A DNA stretch of 64,000 nucleotides from Marasmius tenuissimus (taxonomy: Eukaryota > Basidiomycota > Agaricomycetes > Agaricales > Marasmiaceae), in contig JAQOTA010000033.1 in assembly GCA_029532415.1 (NCBI GenBank), positions 62,001 through 126,000 on the forward strand, given 5' to 3'. Positions 55,166 through 64,000 of the stretch are shown here, in pieces. Below the pieces are notes generated by a model. The model made no database searches. It saw only the letters and a program-made list of their open reading frames with translations, and was not told the origin of the DNA. How positions within the stretch are numbered: position 1 is the first letter of the stretch; each line of letters starts with the position of its first letter. Position numbers and translations under genes: made by a program.

Positions 55166-58100
55166 GATTCAATACCCGCTGCTCTAGAAGAGGAAAGATG
55201 ACCTCACCAACCAACCAAGCAACAAAAACTTGCCGCCATCCGCAATGACTGATTGTACTCTGTTAAATCTACGGTCATTTCCGTCAAGGCAGGGGTGGGG
55301 GAAAGTCAAAGCTCGGTAAGGGACTGAGATATTGGAACGTTGGAGGCTCTATATATAGTCTACCTTGACAGGAGTATGTTTCGTTAACACGAAAGTTTTA
55401 GAGTTCAAGGTAGCCGCTAAGCACTAGCTGAATGATCGTGTCCTTATCAGTTATATGTGCTTGAAGAGTAGATATCCATTCTCCGCCGGAGTAGTGAAAG
55501 CACATAATTACCACGGGCATGAGTCAGTTCACTAATAAGACACCTTAAAAGTGGTTCACCATGTTAGGGATTTTCCAACTCACCTCAGCCTCTCTCATCA
55601 AAGATCTAGTTTTTAAACTTGATGAACGCTTGACCACAGTGATTGCGACTTACCCGACATTTCATTCGCCTAAAAATACATCCTAGATTGGGAGACCGAC
55701 GATCAGGGGAGTTGGCAGGGGGAAAGATGGACGATCCTTTCCACGCGAGGCGTAGTTCCCGCATTTTAATACTATCGCTTCCCTCCGTGCTTTCTTTTGG
55801 GAGTTTTACATGAAGCTGGCGACGATGCCGCTCGAGAGTCGAGGAACACATTCAAAGTCTTCGGGATCGCAGGTAGCAACTAGCGAACCGAGCGGTTTGT
55901 AAGGTATGTAAGGGATTCAGGTTTGCGCTGACGGCCAAGTCAGCTGGGGCTACCCCGACCCCATCACCAATTTACGCACTGGCCTGTGGCGGGAGGTCCC
56001 CGAAGTATTATCCTGTATCAAATATATAGAGCCATCTCGATATCTTGAACGAAGCCACAGGAAGGTAAAAGGACCTGAAAGATCGATGCCCAAACAAAGT
56101 CAAAAGTGTGTTCAAGTCCGACGGAAATTATTACAGCCCTTTGCGCAAAGGTTGGCACATATTTCGCAGGTTGTAGATATAGGAAGATAAAACCGGCGAA
56201 CGTAGATGGCGGCTTCACCCATCAGTCGATGTTTTGGACATTCTACGAGAGAGGTTGAGAGGTGTTTCGAGGGGCGATCGTAGGTAACTGTGGCCCTGGA
56301 GATGTTTGATGTGGATTTGGAGGTGTTTGGAGTGGATTCGGAGATGTTTAGGGTGGACTCGGAGGCGTTTGAAGCGGGTTTACTGCCGCTCGTATTTCCT
56401 ACCCTCACTCAACCCTTCTTGATTTACTTTTTTATATATCTCATCTTCCTAACTTGTGCCTTCCTTCTCGCAAAGGGCTGTAAATCACAAGCTACTGAGA
56501 GTTTCGCTATCCAGCTATACATAGGATAAAGCTCACTCGTACGAGATGAGTGATACTAACCTCGCGTAGACGCGTGAACAATGATCGTCTCGAAGGCCTG
56601 GGCCTCGTTCGTACACTTCAAACGCCGTTGTATCAGCATCTACTCATTCAGCACGGAAGATCTGTCATGGTGGACAAGAAGAGTAAAGTTCATTATTCCT
56701 CGGCGATAACGGACAAACTGCGCCGTGTCTAAGCGAGAATGTCGCACGGCTTCCTCTTTTACCCTCATCTTCCGCAACACAACGTCGAGTACTTAGCACA
56801 AATAGCTCTACGCAAGCCTCTCTTTCAGTCCTCTATTTGTCGTCAGTCTCTCTTTCTATTCGCTGATTTCAACTCAACAACCAAGAGCAGAGCAACAGAT
56901 TACTCGGACAGAGGCAAGGACAAGGGGGTGTCAATTTCTTGTTAAGCGTACGAGGTCGAATTGTTTTCCAAGCCCAGGTCGGGCGACCCTCCCCCTCCAT
57001 CCAAATGGTAATGGGCACGTGAAACACATGCCAAATAAGTTTAATTGTACTTTTCCCGGAAATAGTGGTGGCTGGTGGTCGGTTTCTGGCTACAACATAA
57101 ATGGAGTGTGTTTGCCTTGTCTTCAGGGGGTTCAGCACGCCAAGATGACCATCATGAGACCTCAAAGAGGCCTCAGACCCCTCATAACCTGATATTTTGG
57201 GTCGGTCTTGGTAGGTACAAAAAACCTTTTAAGGGCCTTCCCCCCCCTCCCCCTTACCTTGGACCGGAAAGTCCATTCCCATCACCCCCTTGGGCAAGGA
57301 CGTAGTAGGGAGACTATCGTGGAGAATAGTTAGTGATTTACTGTTTCCAAGAAACAGGTATGGTATTTCCCCCGCTTTTCTTGTGCGTAGCGTCTCGTTC
57401 CCAGCTACACAGTGCTATTCTTCAACTTATGTTTTGATTTTCACTACATTTACTTCGTTCGACTACCGTGAATCTCCCGCAAAGTCTCGCCGAATTCCAC
57501 AGGCGGATCTAAAACACACAAAACCCACCCTTTTTCTACGCGAAGGACAGGCCAGTTCTGGGATCGCGTCTATCAGTGAGCCGGATATGCGTGCTCGAAT
57601 TTTCTGCCCTTTGAATCGCTCCTTCATCATGCAGGGAGAGTACCAAACCAAATGCAGTAACCACTCTTACATGCGGCGAACTCCAAGCGCTCGGCTAGTT
57701 TCCGAGTTGCTCAGTGACTTGGCTGATTTTCTCCGTCCCTTCACTAGCGCTATTCGTTTCGGCGAGTGTTCAAGCGTTTAAGCTCCATATGGCCGGACCA
57801 ACTTGAAACCTACGCTTAGCCAATACAGTCGGATTCCGAGTCAACTATTGTTCCGGAAAGGGGCCTCTCTGGTACGTTCGTCTGCCTTTCCACCTATTCG
57901 TTCCTTCCTGCTTTGTCTATGCCACCTATTCCCTTGGCTCGGCGAGCTGCCACTCACTCCGTTAGCTTTGGCTTATTGTCCTATTTGAAAGGGAAGACCC
58001 AGCCCAATGAAGTAAGGTAGTGATCTTATCGTCAAGCTACTGTCCGGATAATAGAAGACCGGACGGCCGCGCTCTGGGTTTGGGGGGAACAGGGATCGTG

Positions 58101-58238
58101 TATGATTTCATAATTCAACGCGACGAAGATGAAAAACTGTACAAAGAAACAACCTATCAAGTGACGAGATAGTAATATGAGTTACATTTCAAAGAGCCAG
58201 GGCCGTGAGGATGTTTAGCGGGATGTTGACTATAGGCT
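55166..58238. other. 3-kb stretch with no recognised gene
   Basis: Holds a degenerate 27-30-bp repeat (GATGTTTGATGTGGATTTGG type, 56300-56375), a polyC tract (57241-57253) and a 163-codon + frame (57290-57781) without known motifs. Nothing else supported. Confidence 0.5.
56298..56378 (+). repeat. Degenerate tandem repeat around GAxxTGTTTxGxGTGGATTC
   Basis: About four units of GGAG(A/G)TGTTTxGxGTGGA(T/C)TCGG. Open on both strands, so it gives spurious repeats in translation (VDSEMFRVDSEAF). Confidence 0.65.
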
Positions 58239-59867
58239 TCACACTCCCTTCTGTGCATCAAAGTCTGAGTCAGTCGTACGAGACTGTATGTCTACGGGGG
58301 TGATGAGACTTTGAGGTCGACGGATATCTATGACGCTGCGAGATGCAGGCCGTTGCAACTGGGTTGGCTCGATCCTCCACCTGATTGTCTCTTTCAATGA
58401 TTGTTCATCGTGAACAGCGATCCCGAGGGTCACTCGCACGATGATGAGGGAAGATGCAATCCCCTTTGAAAGTCAGACCGCAAATTGAAGAGTTGGTTTA
58501 TGGCTAGGATTACACACCATGATGGGTATGAGCGATTCAAAGACAGTCCCCCCAACTAACTCGATAGCGTAACTTCCGGACTCCATACCATGACTCCGTA
58601 TGTCTCGTAGTACACAAACAGTGTAGATGAGAAGGACCGCAGGGTATATGAGTCCTGATTCTAGCCTGTTGGAGTAAGAGTGAATATGAGCTCGACTTCA
58701 AAGCGAAACATATAGTTTCCTACGTCGCTGAGACAATAGTTCTGTATGTTGTTGGGAAAGATCTGTCCGAAGGGAGGTATTTCCTGACTCGGTAGCCAAT
58801 GTAAAGAATCCTCCCTGCTGTATTTTTTGTGTATGAAAGACGATTGTGCTTCGGGGGCTTGAGTCTGCTTACCAATTAACATAGTCAGTATAAGATTGCC
58901 AACAAGGGCACAAATGGCAAAGTTTGCCAAATAAATGCTCTGAACACTCGAAAGCAAGAATGTGACATCGTAGCCTTCCCACTTCCACTGGAATATCATT
59001 ACGAGAGCATACACTGGGGTGGCTTTAGATGAGTATCGGGACTCAAATGCAATATGCGGACTCACCATTGGTCCCAAGTGCTATCAAGCACGGGACGATT
59101 GGTATTATCCTTCTACGTCCCCATACGAGATAGCATCGATATACCTATGAATAATCACAATAGAGCCTCGAGTGATCCCGAGCAGGTTGAGCTCACCAGA
59201 AGAACATCTGCGAGGAAACTAGATTGGGAGTCCATAAAGCGTTGAGCGAAGCCAATCATACCAAGGATTCAGCGGAAGGTCTCACTTCGCCAAGATCGTA
59301 ACAACCTGGGTCCCAAGCCTGCAACGCCAGAGTGGGAAGCTAACAAATTTCAGTCGAAAAGTGAAGAAAGCTACAAATATGACACACCTTGGTTGGATCA
59401 TTGCTTGCAGTTCATTGATCACCCTGTCACGGAGCTGCTGTTCGGATGCTGCAATTGTGTCACCATATTCTCTGGAGGATTCAAAAACCATGAAAGTGTA
59501 ATAATACAGTTCATATTGTCCTTGTAAAGCATAAAAGCCAGCCTTGAGCCCAACCTCGACCGTAGCAACAACGTAGAGTGCTGTGATCAGAACAATATTT
59601 ACACGGGATTGGTCTCGTTTGCGTGTGAGGAGGATGTACATGCACGCGATGTAGAGGACCGTGTATACACCTGCAGAACGTCATCTTGTCAGTAAGATAC
59701 AACTACTCGGGAGATCAGTTTCCAAGAGTATATTCACTGACCATAGAGAAACAATCCAACCTGAACTTTATATTGGTCAATGCACTCGACAAAGGTGTTT
59801 TCGATGACTTACGCCAGTCCTAACTTGTGGGGTTGTGACGAGTCCCAGACAAATTGCATTGTAATAC
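58239..59867 (-). CDS. Multi-pass membrane protein (paralogue of the gene at 43.6-45.1 kb)
   Basis: Likely start MYYNAICLGLVTTPQV (about 59867), then VQVGLFLYG, VYTVLYIACMYILLTRKRDQ, VNIVLITALYVVATVEVGLK, a loop YTFMVFESSREYGDTIAAS, and further exons FLLSSVQSIYLANFAICALV, GNLILTMLIGK, RLESGLIYPAVLLIYTVCVL, VFESLIPIM and SSLIIVRVTLGIAVHDEQSL, then a hydrophilic tail ending at 58239. Exon order and motifs match the 43.6-kb gene closely, and it lies in the opposite orientation. Membrane protein of unknown function. One donor (GTCAGT at 59741) is unusual but acceptable. The middle exons (59000-59340) are less clearly in frame. Confidence 0.65.
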
Positions 59868-61068
59868 ATGTCATCGCCGAGGGGGCACTTCATCGTGAAA
59901 GGAAACACTCAGAATGGTGTCGGTGGGGAGTAATTAGTAAATCACCACTCACAGGTTTGGCTTATAGCAAATGTTTTGCAGTCTCGTTCGCACACTCCCG
60001 TTGATCAACAATGTCCACCATCATTGATGGTTTGGGGATGTTCTAACATTATAACAATCCTTATGATTACTTTTGGGGTTCCCACTGCCACCGGGGCTCA
60101 GTAGTCGCCACTGCCGACCTCCGATGTTTCTGAACGAGCACAATGAAAGTTGAAAACCACAAGTAATAGCTATATTGGCAATGGCCACGAACAGGCAAGC
60201 AGCTAACCGCTTCCTTCCAACCTTTCAAGTCCTACAGCCTTTCATTCGCACCTTTGCGTTGAACAAGATTGTTCAGAGGGACATTCTCAATCAAGAACCA
60301 CCGCCTTGAGAGGTTCTGGTTGATCATGATCGCTCTGTGTTGGTGTTGTTCTTCAGAAGTAGACATCATTTTGGAATCATAACAGCATTAGCTGTTATCG
60401 GATCCGAAAGCTCGCAGAGAACCATCGGATGACCTGCTGTACTTTTGAGTATGTCGATATTTCCCACCATCAGTGCACATTCGTTGCTCTGAACATAGCA
60501 ATGACGAGCTACAACTCATTCAATAGAAGGACCAACCGTTCCAGAACGGAACCGTGAGCGACGGAAGCCCGAATTTCCATCGCAAAGTGTCCGTCAGACA
60601 GGGAACGCCGCGAAAACGAACACAAACTGGCATACGGTACTTAAAGGAAACCGCTGTAAAGTAGGAAGGGGCCCTTGCCAACGGCAGCCAATCTCGCAGT
60701 TTGTTCGAGGGGGCCAAAGGAACTCTGATGCTTACAATGATGAATCACACAGGCAGTACAAGATCGTCAGGGTGATGATGATATTGGGGTTCCACAGCTT
60801 GCCGGCATCGGAACTAGTTCCACTCACAACGGAAGCTTTGATTGTAACAGCTCGCCAAATTCTGTCATGGAGGACCCCTCGTCAATTATCGCAGTGGAGC
60901 CCGGGGGTTCGGATGTATGCTCGTTGTCGTTGGGGCGCTTCGATGTCTTGACCTCGTCGGAGATGGGAGGGAGAGATATCTGATCCATTATTCGGGATGG
61001 TGTGTGTTTTATCCATCACGCATGCGTTGTTAACAAAGCCCTCTCGTCACGAGCAGCCGATCGCTACC
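59868..61068. other. No recognised gene
   Basis: Minus frame 60520-60717 and short + frames only. Region upstream of the tRNA. Confidence 0.5.
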
Positions 61069-61167
61069 GGCCTAATGGTCTAGTAGTATGATTCTCGCTT
61101 TGGGTCATATTTATAAAGGTTTCTACTCTTCTGCGAGAGGTCCTGGGTACAATTCCCAGTTGGTCCC
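61069..61167 (+). tRNA. tRNA-Pro(UGG) with a 27-base intron
   Basis: Acceptor arms GGCCTAA and TTGGTCC pair at six of seven positions (C3 faces T70). Anticodon stem CTCGC/GCGAG (61094-61098, 61133-61137) encloses TTTGGG|T with anticodon TGG at 61101-61103 and an intron 61105-61131 after position 37. T arm is CTGGG-TACAATT-CCCAG. CCA is not encoded as part of the mature end. The D loop reads TAGTAG where TAGTGG is usual. A T12 run follows. The fold is convincing, but two normally invariant bases are changed. Confidence 0.82.
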
Positions 61168-61205
61168 CACCTGTTGTTTTGCTCAAACTCCGGCCGTTTT
61201 TCCGA

Positions 61206-61217
61206 TTTTTTTTTTTT
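61206..61217 (+). terminator. RNA polymerase III terminator (T12)
   Basis: Twelve consecutive T residues, 39 bases after the tRNA end. Confidence 0.75.
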
Positions 61218-61994
61218 GGTGTTTGGCATATCGAATTCCCGTCACGTAGCTATGTTTCACAAATACGAGGCTCTATGTTTACCACCAACGCCGACAAAGA
61301 CCAACAATGTCTTGTAATTTAACATTTATCTCTCCTCACGGGCCCGTCAGAGGTGACGCGAGCCCTTCACGTACTGGGAACTAAATATTAATTGAACGAT
61401 GATTATATTGTGTGAGCTCAAGTTACCTTCCAACTATCACCACGGTCCAGAGGCAAGCGATTCATGTGTATGTATCTTTCCCTGTATCTTTTTCTGATTT
61501 TTACGTCTGTTTAGAATTTGAAGTATGAGAAGGTGAATCGGATTACACGCCAGTGAGAACTAAGTCCTAATCAGATCTAGATGACTTTCCCTACGAGCCG
61601 GCTTTCAGAGTTAATGCAGTATTGCATTTCGTCTCTTTCGTGTTTTTCGACGGCAGATAGGGCTATCGAATCTACTCCATGGCCACCTTCCCTTCAAAAT
61701 TGGGGCAAAACCCTTGAGGCTCCTTAGGCCCTCTACCTTAAGTTTTCACCCTCAAGTATGTCACTCAAGTAGTAGAACTCAAAATCAGATTCAACTTGAG
61801 TAACAACTTCACAAATATCTGAAGGATGTCACGAAGTGCTGAGCGTCTGGCAGAGACGACGGAGGCAGAGAGCGGTGGTAGCAGGCGTGGAGAGGAGCAG
61901 CGGGCTCGACTCAGACAGAGATAAGGCAGAAACTGGTCCCAACGACAAGTTAGATCTATTGTAGAGGAGGAAAGCGAAGGAGACTATACTACTC

Positions 61995-62036
61995 ACCTGG
62001 TCCCAACGACAAGAGGTCAAGATGAGGGACCAGGTG
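61995..62036. repeat. Short inverted repeat TCACCTGGTCCC / GGGACCAGGTGA
   Basis: 12-bp perfect arms separated by 18 bases. Confidence 0.75.
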
Positions 62037-62309
62037 AAGACTAGCTAGCTTATATACCTATCCTACAGTCAGAGCTGGAGTCGGAGTGGCTACCTATGAG
62101 TCGTGTATGAGTAAGTATGAGTCAAGGATGAATAAGGAATGAGTCGGTATGAGATAATGGGATGGCTGCGCGATGTGGGTTAAGGCTGCGCGATGGTGGG
62201 TTAAGAAAGGGAATCGTGAGAAATAAGGATGTATAGTAAGTGACCGTGAGAAAAGGACATGTGATAATCATGTGAGCAAATGGTGGAGGGAAAAGTGGCG
62301 TCTTCATGA

Positions 62310-62595
62310 CAAAGGAACAACTTGAGGATATCTTAAGAATAGCTTGAGTGAAACTTGAGATTTACTCTGTACTAATGTAGGTAGGGAACTTGAGTGAAAA
62401 TTGAGTAGGGAATAAATAGCCTTGAGAGAAGAAGTCAGACTTGACCGAACATAAAGTATGGACTTGAGCAAAGGGGAAAATGAACTTGAGTGAAGGAAAA
62501 TGTGGGCTTGAGTGAATGATAAAGAAACTTGAGAGTATGAACATGAGTAAAGGAAAGTATGAACTTGAGCAAGTGTGGGCAAAAAATTGCTCAAG
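62310..62595 (+). repeat. Degenerate interspersed/tandem repeat of CTTGAGTGAAx
   Basis: About eleven occurrences of CTTGAG(T/C)(G/A)A at 15-40-base spacing, with separate CTCAAG/CTTGAG copies at 61710-61800. Confidence 0.7.
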
Positions 62596-64000
62596 GCGAG
62601 CGTATATGTGAAAAAAAAACTGGGCTACATGTTCCTCTGCTTGATATCTCACCCTGATACTTTCTCCTGGTTGCCTTTGTTGCCCGTACGCTTGCGACCC
62701 ATGATCCATTGAAATGGAATACCGCAGTCAATGCCACAGGGGAGCGAGCGTGAAGGACACTGTGGGCAACGTGTATATGCTGGAAGGAAGATGTAAAGGG
62801 AGGATTTTTCTGAAGATTGGGAGGTCTGTAAACACTGACAGATGATTCGAGCAACACTGGAAGACTTGCAAGCACATGCTATGGACAAGAATTGGCTCTT
62901 GGCCAACACTGAACTGCCACAAAGTGGGTATGTGTCTCAATCACATCAGGAAAACGGGGTCTGGCACTGGGGCAACCTGGGAAAGTGACCACTGGGCCGA
63001 ATTCCCCGGTGACTCTGGGGATTTCAAGTTGTCCCAGGTTGCTCTAAGCCAGTGCAAGTCACCAGGTTCACCTGGATGAACCTGGAACGACTCTGAAAGT
63101 TAGTAGTCTCAACTTATTCCTAGGACAGGTGAGAACACTTGAAAGACCCCGTGGACTTTGAAGCTTACATACAGATCTAACCCTATAAATCCTCGGGACC
63201 CTGACATTAGTGAAATTGGGAGATCATAATATGTGTTAGAGTATGTCAGATGGACCAAGTACAAATAAGTGCTCACTGCCGGTTGTGGATTATGTCTAAG
63301 TAGATAATTTTTGACATCTAATTATACACTAATGGTTAAAAAATCAAAGAGCAATCATTAACTGTTACAAATCCACCTATTGTTTTCCCTTCCCTTGGTC
63401 CCTGGGTACTTTTTCCCCATGTTTTTCTCTTTATTTCCCATGGTTACATGTTCTCACCATCGCATTCTGGCCGCCATATCATTACCTGGTACTACCTGGT
63501 GTTCCACACTGTTTCCAGATATTTTCCCAGCATACCATATGGTTTCCATCATGACAATGTTTCCACACGTATCCCTTGATTCTTATCACTTGTTCTTTCA
63601 TTTTTCCCCTTTTACCTTTGTTCCCATGATATCTCTACAGCTTGGCTCTGTCATATATAATCATGGATAGTTCTAGATAGTTCCCCAGTCTGACAACTTT
63701 GTCTCATAGTGCTTGTTTCCAGCATGTACTATCATACACTTGCCTTACTCAATTCTATCCTCTATCCTTTGCACTCTTGACCCTGTTGGTGGCCTGAGGG
63801 GTTTTCCTAGTCACTGGCCTTGTTCTTGACATTAACTATCTACACCCTCACCAGCTGTATGCACAAAAACCTTCTATGGATATTGACAACCAGTTAGTGG
63901 TTGTGCAACCCGTTCGGGGCCGTTTCATGTTTCTCCATTGAGTCCATTCCCACACTGATTTATGCTGTTGTCCCTGCTTCTCTGTGCCATCGTCTATTTG

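Larger units (their letters stand above)
61218..64000. other. 2.8-kb repeat-rich stretch without recognised genes
   Basis: Contains CTTGAG-rich DNA (61700-62600), a 24-bp direct repeat (GGCTGCGCGATG(T)GTGGGTTAAG, twice at 62164-62205), inverted motifs at 61995-62036 and 62970-63050, and a pyrimidine-rich tract (63370-63660). The minus frames 62304-62909 are low-complexity by-products of these repeats. Could be remnants of an old mobile element. Confidence 0.5.

Noticed and set aside
63380..63670. 96-codon + frame rich in Phe/Pro
   Set aside because: Arises from a pyrimidine-rich tract; low complexity and no motif.

Overview
The window is fungal nuclear DNA, most likely from a mushroom-forming basidiomycete (Agaricomycetes). 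Genes are built from short exons split by introns of about 45-60 bases with GT..AG ends and CT(A/G)A(C/T) branch sites. The recognisable families are also typical of that group: TET/JBP-type oxygenase, Ndc10-like Crypton recombinase, the rve-type integrase-core family, Tf1/sushi-type chromovirus, expanded SPT5-like KOW proteins, GEN1/XPG-like nucleases and several families of intron-rich multi-pass membrane proteins. All calls come from reading the sequence; no database was searched.

Layout. 1-11.2 kb: the end of a HECT-like gene (+); a TET/JBP-like dioxygenase gene (-) with a histone H2A-derived exon pair just upstream in the same frame; a 5'-truncated, multiply broken isoleucyl-tRNA synthetase copy (-); a repeat-rich stretch; an F-box-like gene (+). 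12.3-16.1 kb: an unknown gene with an 11-residue repeat (-) and an integrase-core DDE transposase gene (+). 16.2-19.4 kb: a 3.2-kb non-autonomous DNA transposon with clear terminal inverted repeats and an 8-bp target duplication. 19.9-22.8 kb: a C2H2 zinc-finger gene broken by an exact 152-bp tandem duplication. 25.4-27.5 kb: a cytochrome P450 gene without the haem-ligating cysteine. 28-33.5 kb: a duplicated small-secreted-protein locus, one copy degenerate, on either side of a membrane-protein gene. 34.0-37.2 kb: a Crypton tyrosine recombinase with all exons joining in frame, followed by a 115-bp-arm palindrome. 38.2-42.6 kb: an SPT5-like KOW gene and an XPG/GEN1-like nuclease gene with two catalytic aspartates lost. 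43.6-59.9 kb: two related membrane-protein genes in opposite orientation on either side of a 6.6-kb Ty3/gypsy chromovirus and a third, different membrane-protein gene. 61.1 kb: an intron-containing tRNA-Pro(UGG). 61.7-64 kb: repeat-rich DNA without recognisable genes.

The overall picture is a repeat-rich accessory or subtelomere-like region in which mobile elements (LTR element, Crypton, DDE family, TIR element) sit among expanded, often decaying gene copies. The most interesting points are: the LTR element carries a 15-nt perfect complement between its primer-binding site and the predicted 5' end of its transcript, as in self-priming Tf1; the TIR element has a hairpin nested in each terminus and a perfect 8-bp TSD; a TET/JBP oxygenase reading frame is joined to an H2A fragment; and several enzyme copies have lost exactly their key catalytic residues (IleRS KMSKS lysine, P450 cysteine, XPG aspartates).
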